Shown here piece after piece: positions 25,240 through 36,615 of a stretch of DNA of 64,000 nucleotides. The notes below the pieces were generated by a model. It had not been told where the DNA came from. It made no database searches and saw only the letters and a program-made list of their open reading frames with translations. The position numbers and the translations under genes were made by a program. Source of the DNA: Chloroflexota bacterium (lineage in GTDB: Bacteria; Chloroflexota; UBA11872); contig JAPPNP010000070.1 of NCBI GenBank assembly GCA_028873795.1, positions 1 to 64,000 of the forward strand, in the 5' to 3' direction. Position 1 is the first letter of the stretch; every line of letters starts with the position of its first letter.

Positions 25240-27074
25240 CCGGGCGGTTCCTCGATCCAGCCAATGAGGGAGATGCCGAAGATCAACGCCCCGAGCAAGA
25301 CGAAAATCTGGTGGAAGATGAGCCCACAGGCCGCGAGCACCATGCCCGCGGCCACCAAGATGGGCCAGTACGACGGATTGGGCATGTGGATGTGCGGTTC
25401 GTCGTCCTCATGGTCCGACTCGGCGACGGGAGGCTCCGTCACGACTGCGCCGGTGTGACCGCCGCCGCGCTTCTCCTTCCACACGGGGTAGCGGTCGTCG
25501 ACCACGGGCACCTCGGCGAAGTTGTAGACCGGCGGCGGCGACGACATCGACCATTCGAGCGTGCCGCCGTCCCAGGGGTCGGGCCCGGCGTCACGCCCGC
25601 TTCGCAACGAGCGAAAGGCGTTGATGGCGAAGATGAGCATCGAGAGCCCGATGAGCCAGGCGCCCACGGTGGACATCAGGTTCCAGGCGTCCCAGCCCAT
25701 GTCGGCGCCGTAGGTGTGAATCCGCCGGGGCATGCCGTCGATACCCAACTGGTGCTGCGGCCCGAACGCGAGATTGAAGCCAATCATCATGAGCCAGAAG
25801 TGAACCTTGCCCCAGCCTTCGCTCAGCATGCGGCCAGTCATCTTGGGGAACCAGAAGTAGATGCCGGCGAACAGGCCAAAGATGGTGCCGCCGAACAGCA
25901 CGTAGTGCAGGTGGGCCACCACGTAGTAGGTGTCCTGAACCTGGGTATCCACCGGGGGCGAACCCAGGCTGACGCCGGTGAGACCGCCAAGAATGAACAT
26001 GGCGATGAAGCCAATGGCGAAGAGCATGGGCGTGCGCAAGCTGATCGATCCGCCCCAGAGCGTGGCGATCCAGTTGAAGATCTTGACGCCGGTCGGGACG
26101 GCCACGGCCATGGTGGAGATCGCGAAGGCGGTGTCCGCCACCGGCCCCAGGCCGACGGTGAACATGTGGTGCGTCCACACGCCGAATCCAACCAGCGCGA
26201 TTGCCGCGCCCGAGTAAGCCACGACCGCGTAGCCGAACAGCGGCTTGCGCGAGAACGTGGGCAGGACGTCGGACACGACGCCCATGGCCGGCAGGATCAG
26301 AATGTAGACCTCGGGATGGCCAAACACCCAGAAGAGGTGCTGCCAGAGGATCGGATCGCCGCCGCCTTGATAGAGGAAGAAGCTGGTTCCCAAGTAGCGA
26401 TCGAATAAGAGCAGCACCAGCCCAATGGTGATGACGGGGAAGGCGAAGATGATCAGGAACCCGGTGATGAGGGTCATCCAGACGAACATGGGCATGCGGT
26501 TGAACGTCATGCCGGGCGCCCGCATGTTGATGATCGTGACGATGAAGTTGATGGAGGCCAGAATCGACGAGACGCCGAGGATCTGCAGCCCGAACGCCCA
26601 AAAGTCGACCGCGTGCGTGTCGGCGAACTCGGTGGCGGTCAGCGGCGCGTAGCCAAACCAGCCCATGGCCGGAGCGCCGCCGGCGATGAAGCTGATGTTC
26701 AAGAAAATGCCGCCAAACAGATAGACCCAATAGCTGAGCGCGTTCAGCCGCGGAAAGGCGACGTCGCGCGCGCCGATCATCAGCGGTACCAGGAGGTTGA
26801 AGAACGCCGCCGAGAGGGGCATCAGCGCCAGGAACACCATGGTCGTGCCGTGCATGGTGAAGAGCTCGGCGAACCGATCCGGATCGACGAGATCGAGCTC
26901 CGGCCGCGAAAGCTGCAACCGGATCATCAACGCCTCCACGCCGCCCAGCGCAAAGAACGCCAACGAGGTGACGAAATACAGCACGGCGATGCGCTTGTGA
27001 TCGACGGTGGTAATCCAACTCCACGCCGTGCCGGCGTAGGTGTTGGGCCGAACGCTGACCGTGGTCGTGGCCAT
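25236..27074 (-). CDS. ctaD: Cytochrome c oxidase subunit I (A-family haem-copper oxidase)
   Basis: 612 residues from the ATG at 27074, which has GGAG upstream. All redox ligands are present: H75 (MHGTTM) and H390 for the low-spin haem, H253 with cross-linked Y257 (GHPEVY), H302-H303 (THHMF) for CuB, and H388 for the oxygen-binding haem. GHPEVY places it in the A family with a K-channel and D-channel. The C-terminus (about 560-612) adds two helices (YWPILVAAGMVLAACGLIFH and on) as in caa3 oxidases. It reduces oxygen and pumps protons at the cytoplasmic membrane. Confidence 0.97.
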   Translation of the reverse strand: MATTTVSVRPNTYAGTAWSWITTVDHKRIAVLYFVTSLAFFALGGVEALMIRLQLSRPELDLVDPDRFAELFTMHGTTMVFLALMPLSAAFFNLLVPLMIGARDVAFPRLNALSYWVYLFGGIFLNISFIAGGAPAMGWFGYAPLTATEFADTHAVDFWAFGLQILGVSSILASINFIVTIINMRAPGMTFNRMPMFVWMTLITGFLIIFAFPVITIGLVLLLFDRYLGTSFFLYQGGGDPILWQHLFWVFGHPEVYILILPAMGVVSDVLPTFSRKPLFGYAVVAYSGAAIALVGFGVWTHHMFTVGLGPVADTAFAISTMAVAVPTGVKIFNWIATLWGGSISLRTPMLFAIGFIAMFILGGLTGVSLGSPPVDTQVQDTYYVVAHLHYVLFGGTIFGLFAGIYFWFPKMTGRMLSEGWGKVHFWLMMIGFNLAFGPQHQLGIDGMPRRIHTYGADMGWDAWNLMSTVGAWLIGLSMLIFAINAFRSLRSGRDAGPDPWDGGTLEWSMSSPPPVYNFAEVPVVDDRYPVWKEKRGGGHTGAVVTEPPVAESDHEDDEPHIHMPNPSYWPILVAAGMVLAACGLIFHQIFVLLGALIFGISLIGWIEEPPG

Positions 27075-27120
27075 CAGACACTGCTCCGCGGGGACGCCGC
27101 CGCGACTCGGCCGCACCGTA

Positions 27121-28119
27121 TCACTTGAGGCCCATCAGATATTCCGTGAGCGCCTCGATCTCATCTTCGGTGAGCTCACGCGGCAAGATCATCAGATTGC
27201 CGGGCTTCATGTCTCCAGGATCGCGGAGCCAGTGCTCCAGGTCGGTGCGCGTCATGCCCATCGTGTTGGCCGCAATGTGGGCACGGCTGCCGACATGCGT
27301 GAGGTCGGGCCCGATGGTGCCGATGTCAGTGACGCCGCGGATCGTGTGGCACAGCGCGCAGCCGGCCGGCGTCAGCAAGGCTTCGCCGGCCTGCGCCAAC
27401 TCGCTGGTCGGCGGCACGCGGTCGGTGAGCTGGTGGGCCGCCCAGGCGTCGAACTCGTCGGGCTCTTCCACCACAACCGTGAAACGCATCAAGGCATGGG
27501 CCGTCCCGCAGAATTCGGCGCACTGGCCCTGAAAGGTGCCGGTCTGCTCCGGCAGAATCCGGAAGACGCTCGTGCGGCCGGGAACCATGTCCAACTTGCC
27601 GCGCAAGGCCGGCACCCAGAAGCTGTGCAGCACGTCCTCGCTCTTGATGATGATGGCGGCGGGCTTGCCGACCGGCAGGTGCAGCTCGTTCGCGGTCACC
27701 ACGCCCAGATCGGGATAGACGAACTCGAACCACCATTGGTGGCCGATCGCCTCCACGCGCACGGCGTCGTCCTCGGGCTCCTGGGCGTTGGCAAAGATGA
27801 CCGGCACCGTGAACGCCGCCAAGAGGACGACCAGAATGGTGGGGGCGATGGTCCACCCGATTTCGAGCTTGAGGTTGCCGTGGGTCTGCGCCGGCAGCGT
27901 GTCGCCGCGGCGTCGGCGAAAGCGAAAAATCGTGTAGAGCAGCGCACCTTCGACCACGATGAACACGGCGAGACCTGACCAGAAGACCACCATGAAGAGC
28001 CAGTGGGAGGCGCGCGCGGCCTCCGTGGTGGGCTCGAGGACGGTCTGCGGCGTCACGCCGCACGCCGCCAACGCCAGGGCGGCAGTCACGAGGGCCGCGC
28101 TAAGGCTGACCCGCCGCAT
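27121..28119 (-). CDS. ctaC: Cytochrome c oxidase subunit II fused to cytochrome c
   Basis: 332 residues from the ATG at 28119 (in-frame ATGs at 28170 and 28182 are alternatives). It is a predicted lipoprotein (lipobox ending C20) with two membrane helices. The CuA site is complete: H165, C200, E202, C204, H208 and M211 in QGQCAEFCGTAHALM. A cytochrome c domain follows with C254-A-L-C257-H258 and probable axial M310. The fusion is the caa3 hallmark: electrons pass from the attached haem c to CuA to subunit I. First gene of the ctaC-D-E-F operon, 46 bases before ctaD. Confidence 0.95.
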   Translation of the reverse strand: MRRVSLSAALVTAALALAACGVTPQTVLEPTTEAARASHWLFMVVFWSGLAVFIVVEGALLYTIFRFRRRRGDTLPAQTHGNLKLEIGWTIAPTILVVLLAAFTVPVIFANAQEPEDDAVRVEAIGHQWWFEFVYPDLGVVTANELHLPVGKPAAIIIKSEDVLHSFWVPALRGKLDMVPGRTSVFRILPEQTGTFQGQCAEFCGTAHALMRFTVVVEEPDEFDAWAAHQLTDRVPPTSELAQAGEALLTPAGCALCHTIRGVTDIGTIGPDLTHVGSRAHIAANTMGMTRTDLEHWLRDPGDMKPGNLMILPRELTEDEIEALTEYLMGLK

Positions 28120-28448
28120 GACCCGCTGCGCCGCCCCGGTGGCGCTAGGCCTCAGGTGCGTGCCGTGCATCAGGGCGCGCATGAGGCGCACCGGTTGTCC
28201 AAATGGCAGTTGTGCGTTTGATGAGTAGGCTGGCGGACGCGCCAGATTACCATGAGGGCGGCGGTGATTTGGTGCCCGAACCGACCGACCGCCGCGAGAC
28301 CGGCGGACTCGCACGGGACTCGTGAAATCCGCGGCGGCAGGGGGTCGGTGTAGGCGCCGCGCGCTCGCCTTGCCTGCCCTGCGTACTTGGCGGCCGCGGG
28401 CGCCGGAGAGGCAGCCCCAGGCCCGGATTGCCGCGACCTCATCGGTTC

Positions 28449-28478
28449 TTGACATCGAATTTCGCGCGGTGCTAGCGT
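28449..28478 (+). promoter_or_regulatory. Predicted rho promoter
   Basis: TTGACA (28449-28454), an 18-base spacer and TAGCGT (28473-28478) give a sigma-70-type promoter with a consensus -35 box, the best in the window. The expected transcript start near 28485 leaves a leader of about 210 bases before rho. The spacer 28120-28693 between ctaC and rho holds no gene that I can support. Confidence 0.65.
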
Positions 28479-28510
28479 GAGTTGAGTCGCCCGCATACTC
28501 GACAACGGGC

Positions 28511-28564
28511 ACCCCGGCAACGAACCGGGTCCGCAACTTCACCGCGTTCGCAAAGGTTCGTTGC
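28511..28564 (+). promoter_or_regulatory. Mutually exclusive hairpins in the rho leader
   Basis: Two stems compete for the same bases. One is ACCCCGG/CCGGGT (28511-28530, six pairs with one bulge); the other is a perfect 10-bp stem GCAACGAACC (28517-28526) with GGTTCGTTGC (28555-28564) around a 28-base loop. Such alternatives are typical of attenuators, and rho is autoregulated by premature termination in E. coli. No short leader peptide is clear. The switch is inference from base pairing alone. Confidence 0.45.
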
Positions 28565-28693
28565 GCGTCTTGGACCTCGTAGGTATCCCATGCGCGAGCC
28601 ATATCATCGGCCCTTGCCACCGTGCCAGGATTTTTCGGCGCCTCGTCGGCGTGGGCGCGCGCCTTGTGGGTCGGGGTCGGGGAGGAACTGGAC

Positions 28694-30091
28694 ATGATGG
28701 ACTCCGGTGGCGGCGGCAGTCGCGGCGGGCACAATCGGCGGTCCCGACGCCCAGGACGCGGACGCCGCGGCGGCGGACACGGCCGCCAGCGGAACTACGA
28801 ACTGCAGGAAGATCCGGGCATCGAGTGGGCCGAGCTCGAGGCGCGCTCGATGGACGAGCTGCAAGCCCTGGCCACGGAACTGGGCATTCAGCCCAATGGC
28901 GAGGTCGATACCACCAAAGAGCAACTGATCAATCTGATCGTCCAGGCGCGCAATGAGCGCGAAGGCTCCCTGTTTCTCGAGGGCGTGCTGGAGATCGTGG
29001 ACGAGGGTTACGGATTCCTCCGGCGCGACCCGCACTGGATGCCAAGTCCCGAGGACGTCTATGTCTCCCAGTCGCAGATCCGCCGCTTCAGCCTGCGCAC
29101 GGGCGATCTCGTCAGCGGCCAAGTGCGGCCGGCGCGCCAAAACGACCGCTACCACGGGCTGGTGCGCGTGGTGGCCGTCAACGGCCTCGACCCGGAGCGC
29201 GCGCGCAACCGCTTGCTGTTCGAGAAGCTGGTTCCCGTCTTCCCCAATGAGCAGCTGCGACTGGAGCACGCCAAAGCGGAGCTGACGTCCCGCGTCATCG
29301 ACATCGTGTCGCCGATTGGGCGCGGCCAGCGGGGCCTGGTGCTCTCGCCGCCGAAGGCCGGCAAGACGGAGTTGATGAAGCGCGTCGCCCGCTCGGTTTT
29401 GAATAACTACAGCGACGTGCGGGTGATTGTGGCGCTGATCGGCGAACGCCCGGAGGAAGTCACCGATTGGGAGCGCACGGTCGATGGCGCCGAGGTGATC
29501 AGCTCGACGTTTGACGAGCAGCCGCAGAGCCACACGCGGGTCGCCGAGATGACGTCGGCGCGCGCCAAGCGCCAGGTGGAGGGCGGCGAGGACGTGTTGA
29601 TTCTGCTGGACAGCATCACGCGACTCACCCGGGCCTACAACCTGGTGCAGCCGTCCAGCGGTCGCACGCTCTCGGGAGGCATCGAGCCGCAAGCCCTCTA
29701 TCCGCCCAAGGGATTCTTCGGCGCCGCGCGCAACGTGGACGACGGCGGCAGCCTAACCATCATCGCCTCGTGCCTGATCGAGACCGGCAGCCGCATGGAC
29801 GAGGTGATTTACGAGGAGTTCAAGGGCACCGGCAATTGGGAGCTGATGCTCGACCGGCGCCTGGCCGAGCGCGGCACGTTCCCGGCGGTCGACGTGTTGC
29901 GGTCGGGCACCCGTCGCGTGGAGTTGCTGCTGGCCGACGACGAGCTGAAATACTTCTGGCGGCTGCGGCGGATGCTCAATGCGCTGGACTCGCACGACGC
30001 CTCAAACTCCACCGAGCTGATGTTCGATCGCATGCGCCGCACGGATAGCAACGCGGCCTTCTTCAAGTCTCTCAGTGAGCAGGGTGGGTAG
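28694..30091 (+). CDS. rho: Transcription termination factor Rho
   Basis: 465 residues from the ATG at 28694, chosen because GGAGG lies eight bases upstream; a GTG at 28622 would add an unsupported extension. The N-terminus is a basic Gly/Arg-rich tail (residues 4-34), then the Rho N helix bundle ([13 protein letters not shown]), the OB-fold RNA-binding domain ([29 protein letters not shown]), and the RecA-like motor with SPPKAGKTE (218-226), [13 protein letters not shown] and [13 protein letters not shown]. It is a hexameric RNA helicase releasing transcripts. The RG-rich tail is longer than in E. coli and resembles extra RNA-binding tails of other high-GC bacteria. Confidence 0.97.
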   Translation: MMDSGGGGSRGGHNRRSRRPGRGRRGGGHGRQRNYELQEDPGIEWAELEARSMDELQALATELGIQPNGEVDTTKEQLINLIVQARNEREGSLFLEGVLEIVDEGYGFLRRDPHWMPSPEDVYVSQSQIRRFSLRTGDLVSGQVRPARQNDRYHGLVRVVAVNGLDPERARNRLLFEKLVPVFPNEQLRLEHAKAELTSRVIDIVSPIGRGQRGLVLSPPKAGKTELMKRVARSVLNNYSDVRVIVALIGERPEEVTDWERTVDGAEVISSTFDEQPQSHTRVAEMTSARAKRQVEGGEDVLILLDSITRLTRAYNLVQPSSGRTLSGGIEPQALYPPKGFFGAARNVDDGGSLTIIASCLIETGSRMDEVIYEEFKGTGNWELMLDRRLAERGTFPAVDVLRSGTRRVELLLADDELKYFWRLRRMLNALDSHDASNSTELMFDRMRRTDSNAAFFKSLSEQGG

Positions 30092-30146
30092 ATTCGGCTT
30101 ATGATCTACGCCGCTTCACATTGCAACGGCTTCGACCGGTCCTGAT

Positions 30147-30683
30147 ATGCCAAACGTCAAAGTAGTGCTGATCAAAGACGTGCCAAGCCTGGGCCAGATT
30201 GGCGATGTCGCCTCCGTGTCGGCCGGCTACGCGCGCAACTTCCTCTTGCCCCGCGGCTTCGCCGTGACCGCCACCGCCAAGCGACTGTCCGACACGCACT
30301 TTCAGCAGGAGCTGGTCGACCGCCGCGAAGCGGCCGCGCGGGCCGAGGCGGAAGGCATCGCCGGCGCGCTGCAGGGCCAGGCCATCACAATTGCGGTGGT
30401 GGTGGGCGGCCAAGGCCGAATGCACGGCCAGATCACGAACCAGGACGTGGCCACGGCGATTCACGAACAACTCGGCGTGGAGATCGACCGCCACACCCTG
30501 CAGATCGACAGTCCAATCCGGTCGCTGGGCCGCTATCTGCTGCCGATTCGGGTCGCGGCCGGCGTGGAGGCCTCCATCACCCTCGAAGTGACGGAATACG
30601 AAGAGCCCGAGGAAGAGCCCGAAGAGCCGGAGGACGCCGAGACGAGCGGCGTCGAGGCGGAGGAACTGGACCTCGCGCGCTAG
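30147..30683 (+). CDS. rplI: 50S ribosomal protein L9
   Basis: A 178-residue L9. The N-domain MPNVKVVLIKDVPSLGQIGD is followed by the family signature GYARNFLLPRGFAVTAT (residues 27-43), the long connecting helix and the C-terminal rRNA-binding domain with GRMHGQITNQDVATAI. About 30 acidic residues (EEPEEEPEEPEDAE and on) extend beyond the usual length. It lies between rho and dnaB; the rplI-dnaB order is a common bacterial arrangement. Confidence 0.95.
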   Translation: MPNVKVVLIKDVPSLGQIGDVASVSAGYARNFLLPRGFAVTATAKRLSDTHFQQELVDRREAAARAEAEGIAGALQGQAITIAVVVGGQGRMHGQITNQDVATAIHEQLGVEIDRHTLQIDSPIRSLGRYLLPIRVAAGVEASITLEVTEYEEPEEEPEEPEDAETSGVEAEELDLAR

Positions 30684-30749
30684 CGCCAACCTCCGTCTTT
30701 TTCGTCACTTTCGAGACCACATCTTTCCCCTAGTGACTGTGGACAGATC

Positions 30750-30840
30750 CTGACTGTTCGTATTATGTATGGTAAGATTCCGGGTGTTGAGTTTTCCACA
30801 GCTCGTGCATGCGCGGGCCTGTGAAAACTCTGCAACGAGC
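30750..30840 (+). promoter_or_regulatory. Predicted dnaB promoter with structured leader
   Basis: CTGACT (30750-30755), 17 bases and TAAGAT (30773-30778) make a plausible promoter in a locally AT-rich patch. Right at the expected transcript start is an inverted repeat, GAGTTTTCCACAG (30789-30801) with CTGTGAAAACTC (30819-30830), 12 pairs with one bulge. The loop bases CTCGT (30802-30806) can pair with ACGAG (30835-30839), so an H-type pseudoknot is possible. TTTTCCACA and the nearby TGTGGACAG also resemble degenerate DnaA boxes (TTATCCACA). Confidence 0.45.
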
Positions 30841-30949
30841 GCCTTCATGCCGCTCTGTGATTGGTTCATGTCCCTGCACCGTCGCGCGCGCCGCGGGGCA
30901 TCGGTAAGGTCGCGCCGCGATTGATTGGCGAACGGACGACACTTCTGCT

Positions 30950-32287
30950 GTGACGACTGAAATCGAACGACTGCCGCCCCAGGACCTCGATGCCGAGCGC
31001 GCGGTGCTTGGCAGCCTGTTGATCGACTCGGACGCGGTGAGCGCCATCAGCGGCAAGATCCAGTCCGACGACTTCTACCGCGAGCAGCATCGCGCCATCT
31101 TCGACGCGGTGAGCAATATCGCCGAGCGCAACGAGCGCTCGGACGCCGTGACGGTGTCGGACGAGCTTCGCAGGTCCGAAAGCCTGGACCTCGCCGGCGG
31201 GCCGCCGTATATCGCCGATCTCATCAACGCGGTGCCCACGGCATTCCACGTGGAGCACTACGCGGACATCGTGCGGCGGGCCGGCATCCTGCGGCGCGTG
31301 ATTCAGGCCGCCGGGCAAATGGTGGCCGAGGCCTATCGCGCCGGCGCCGATCCGGACGCCGTGCTGGACCACGCCGAGAGCCTGATCTTCGGCATCGCCA
31401 ACGAGATGCGGACCAGCGATTTCGAGCCGCTTCGCGCGATCTTGCACGAGTTCAACGACCAGCTGATGTTTCGGATGCAGCATCGCGGCGTGCTGAGCGG
31501 CGTATCCACGGGCATCAGCCAGCTCGACCGTCTGACGGGTGGGCTGCAGCGCTCGGACTTAATCGTCCTGGCGGCCCGGCCGGGCATGGGGAAGACATCG
31601 TTCGCCTTGCAGCTGGCGCTGCAAGCGTGGGAGGACGACAAGGAAATCCCGGTCGGCTTCTTCGCGCTGGAGATGCCGGGGCACCAGCTGGCGCAGCGCA
31701 TCGTGAGCCATCGCGCCCGGGTCGACTCGATGCGCATTCGGGACGGCAATCTCAACGACGACGAGCTTCGCCGGACCGTGGCCGCGATGACCGGATTGGG
31801 CGAGTACTCGATTCTGATTGACGATTCGCCATCCCTGAGCGTGCTCGAGTTGCGGGGCAAGGCGCGGCGCATGCAGTTGGAGCACAGCATCGGCCTGTTG
31901 ATCATCGACTACTTGCAGCTGATGAGCTCGGCGGTCTACCGCGATAACCGGGTGCAAGAAATCACCGAGATCACCCGGTCCCTAAAGTCACTGGCCCGTG
32001 AACTCAATATCCCGGTCGTGGCCTGCGCCCAGCTCTCGCGCGCGGTGGAGCAGCGGCCCAACCCCACGCCCCGGTTGTCGGATCTTCGGGAGAGCGGTTC
32101 AATCGAGCAGGATGCTGACGTCGTAATCTTCCTCCACGAGCACGAGCGCGAAGACGAGGTGATCGGAAAGCCCGCGGACCTGCGCCTGACGATTGCCAAG
32201 CAGCGCAATGGGCCGATCGGTGAGCTCGATCTGCGGTTCGTGCGCTCGCATGGCCGATTCGAGGAAGCCCCCGAGCGATCGCTCTAG
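30950..32287 (+). CDS. dnaB: Replicative DNA helicase DnaB
   Basis: A 445-residue hexameric helicase. The N-terminal domain begins with PPQDLDAERAVLGSLLIDSD; the linker is followed by the RecA-like motor: STGISQLDRLTGGLQ, Walker A AARPGMGKTSF (208-218), E of Walker motif FFALEMPG, Walker B LLIIDYLQLM (about 318) and the arginine-finger region SDLRESGSIEQDADVV. The start is GTG at 30950. No intein is present, although DnaB is a common intein site. Upstream lies a structured leader (see 30750-30840). Confidence 0.97.
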   Translation: MTTEIERLPPQDLDAERAVLGSLLIDSDAVSAISGKIQSDDFYREQHRAIFDAVSNIAERNERSDAVTVSDELRRSESLDLAGGPPYIADLINAVPTAFHVEHYADIVRRAGILRRVIQAAGQMVAEAYRAGADPDAVLDHAESLIFGIANEMRTSDFEPLRAILHEFNDQLMFRMQHRGVLSGVSTGISQLDRLTGGLQRSDLIVLAARPGMGKTSFALQLALQAWEDDKEIPVGFFALEMPGHQLAQRIVSHRARVDSMRIRDGNLNDDELRRTVAAMTGLGEYSILIDDSPSLSVLELRGKARRMQLEHSIGLLIIDYLQLMSSAVYRDNRVQEITEITRSLKSLARELNIPVVACAQLSRAVEQRPNPTPRLSDLRESGSIEQDADVVIFLHEHEREDEVIGKPADLRLTIAKQRNGPIGELDLRFVRSHGRFEEAPERSL

Positions 32288-32307
32288 GGCCGCCAGAGGA
32301 GACCGTC

Positions 32308-33486
32308 ATGGCTGATGTGCCCCAGGGCCGAGACTTTCGCGTGCCGCCGGTGATCCACGTCGGCGAAGGCGCCCTCACGCGGCTGCCGGAAACCCTGGCC
32401 GACCTGGGCATCCACCGCGCGGTGCTGGTGACGGATCGCGTGCTGGCCGCGGGGCCGTGGATGCCCACCTTGCGGGCGTATGCGGCCGAGGCCGAGGTGG
32501 AGCTCACGGTCGACGACGCCCTGACGGCGGAGCCAACGACGGAGGACGTGGACCGCGCCCTGGGACTGATTCGCGGCGGCGATGCCGACGGCGTGATCGC
32601 GTTCGGGGGCGGCAGCGCCATCGATACCGCCAAATCGGCCGCGATCCTGGCGGGCAACCCGGGCGGGCTGCCCGACTATGAGGGCTACGAGCGGATTCCG
32701 CGCCCGGGGATTCCGGTGATCGCGATTCCCACGACCGCCGGCACGGGCGCGGAAGTCACGCGGGGCGTGGCGGTGACGGACCCGGTGCGCGACGTGAAGA
32801 TGCTGCTGATGAGCGCGCACCTGGTGCCCGCGGCCGCCATCGTCGACCCCGCGCCGACCGTGAGCATGCCGCCGGGGGTGACGGCATCCACGGGGCTGGA
32901 CGCGCTAACGCACGCCATCGAGGCCTACGTCTCGCGCAAGAGCTATCCCCTCACCGATGCGCTGGCGATCGACGCCGTCAAGCGGATCGCCGGAGCGCTG
33001 GTGCGGGCCTACACGTGCCCGGACGACCTGGCGGCGCGCGATGCGATGGCGCGGGGCTCGTTGCACGCGGGCATGGCGTTTCACAACTCGTCGGTGGCGC
33101 TGGTGCACGGCATGTCGCGTCCCATCGGCGCGCTGTTTCACGTCCCGCACGGGCTGTCGAACGCCATGCTGCTGCCGGCGGTGATGGCGTTCAGCATCCC
33201 GGGGGCCGTGGCGCGCTATGCCGACATCGGTCGAGCCATGGACGCGGCCGGTCCCGGCGCGACCGACGAGGAGGCCGCCGCGAGCGCCATGCGGATGGTG
33301 GAAGAGCTTTGCGCCCAGGTCGAGGTGCCGACGCTCGCCGCGTGGGGCGTCGATCGCGAGGCGTTTCGACGCGCCATGCCCAAGATGGCGCGCGACGCGC
33401 TGGCGAGCGGCAGTCCGGGCAACAACCCTCGGCTGGCCACCGAGGCCGAGATCGTGGAGCTCTACGAGCAGGTGATCAGCCTTTAG
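32308..33486 (+). CDS. Iron-containing alcohol dehydrogenase
   Basis: A 392-residue group III alcohol dehydrogenase, start ATG 32308 with GGAG seven bases upstream and 20 bases after dnaB. Motifs are FGGGSAIDTAKSAAI (cofactor), IPTTAGTGAEVT, STGLDALTHAIEAYV with the Asp/His metal ligands, and the signature HNSSVALVHGMSRPIGALFHVPHGLSN carrying the remaining two histidines. Substrate is unknown; relatives oxidise small alcohols, 1,3-propanediol, lactaldehyde or reduce hydroxybutyrate semialdehyde. Co-transcription with dnaB looks accidental. Confidence 0.93.
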   Translation: MADVPQGRDFRVPPVIHVGEGALTRLPETLADLGIHRAVLVTDRVLAAGPWMPTLRAYAAEAEVELTVDDALTAEPTTEDVDRALGLIRGGDADGVIAFGGGSAIDTAKSAAILAGNPGGLPDYEGYERIPRPGIPVIAIPTTAGTGAEVTRGVAVTDPVRDVKMLLMSAHLVPAAAIVDPAPTVSMPPGVTASTGLDALTHAIEAYVSRKSYPLTDALAIDAVKRIAGALVRAYTCPDDLAARDAMARGSLHAGMAFHNSSVALVHGMSRPIGALFHVPHGLSNAMLLPAVMAFSIPGAVARYADIGRAMDAAGPGATDEEAAASAMRMVEELCAQVEVPTLAAWGVDREAFRRAMPKMARDALASGSPGNNPRLATEAEIVELYEQVISL

Positions 33487-33582
33487 GTAGCTAGTTTTGG
33501 GTTGGCGACCGTGGAGGTCCCGTTGTGGCCCGACAGGCTCACCACGAACGGGACGACCAGTTGGCGGTTGACGAGCGCCGGT

Positions 33583-33610
33583 AGTTTCCGGCCTCTGCGG
33601 GAATGACGGA
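33583..33610. repeat. TTCCGGCCTCTGCGGGAATGACGG repeat, copy 4
   Basis: A degenerate member of the GGATTCCGG...GGAATGACGG family. It is the first of three repeat elements in the 484-base spacer 33487-33970 between the alcohol dehydrogenase gene and secA. Upstream, CCCGACAGGCTCACCACGAA (about 33523-33546) resembles another common intergenic repeat, echoed by GACAGGCTCGGAGCC near 58108. Confidence 0.65.
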
Positions 33611-33632
33611 TTTGCGGCCGGAATGTTGCAAA

Positions 33633-33718
33633 TGTCATTCCGAACGCAGTGAGGAATCTAAGGACGTTGGCGCATGCTCCGCGCCCCTTAGAATCCTCAC
33701 CTTCGGCTCGGAATGACA
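33633..33718. repeat. 86-bp imperfect inverted repeat, MITE-like, copy 1
   Basis: The left arm starts GTCATTCCGAACGCAGTGAG and the right arm ends CTTCGGCTCGGAATGAC; the two arms of about 30 bases pair imperfectly around a short GC-rich middle. A second copy lies at 63887-63969, with the first 30 bases identical. No transposase is nearby. The element looks non-coding. Confidence 0.8.
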
Positions 33719-33835
33719 AGGAGGCAACGCAAGGACCGGGATTCCCGCTCCCCGCGTGCGGAGACATTTGCAGAATCCAGCCGGGCTGGGGGATGACCGG
33801 GCACATCCCGTCCGCCCCCAGATTCAATGACGGGT

Positions 33836-33863
33836 GGATTCCCGCCTTCGCGGGTATGACGGA
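33836..33863. repeat. GGATTCCCGCCTTCGCGGGTATGACGG repeat, copy 5
   Basis: A family variant with stem CCCGC/GCGGG, preceded by CCCCCAGATTCAATGACGGG as at copy 3 (24196-24223). It lies 58 bases before the secA promoter element. Confidence 0.7.
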
Positions 33864-33920
33864 AGTCCAACGACCGGCTACGTGGTTGGCGATGCCACGG
33901 TCAGGCGCCGAATCCGCCGA

Positions 33921-33926
33921 TATACT
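33921..33926 (+). promoter_or_regulatory. -10 element TATACT upstream of secA
   Basis: TATACT within GATATACTCG, 44 bases before the secA ATG, with a poor -35. Nearly the same block (CGTATACTC) precedes the genes at 52225 and 55324. The secA leader contains AGCGGCCGCGAGCGGCC and a T-run but no clear ribosome site. Confidence 0.5.
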
Positions 33927-33970
33927 CGACTGACATAGCGGCCGCGAGCGGCCGGACTTCTTTTTTCGCC

Positions 33971-36604
<2,634 letters not shown>

Positions 36605-36615
36605 TCCGCCGCGCC

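Noticed and set aside
28120-28448. Riboswitch or small RNA between ctaC and the rho promoter
   Set aside because: No known aptamer core recognised; only short GC-rich pairings.
30684-30949. Chromosomal origin at the DnaA-box-like sites before dnaB
   Set aside because: Only two degenerate boxes, no AT-rich unwinding region of normal size, and no dnaA or dnaN nearby.
33487-33970. Insertion sequence remnant upstream of secA
   Set aside because: No transposase fragment in any frame; only short hairpin repeats.
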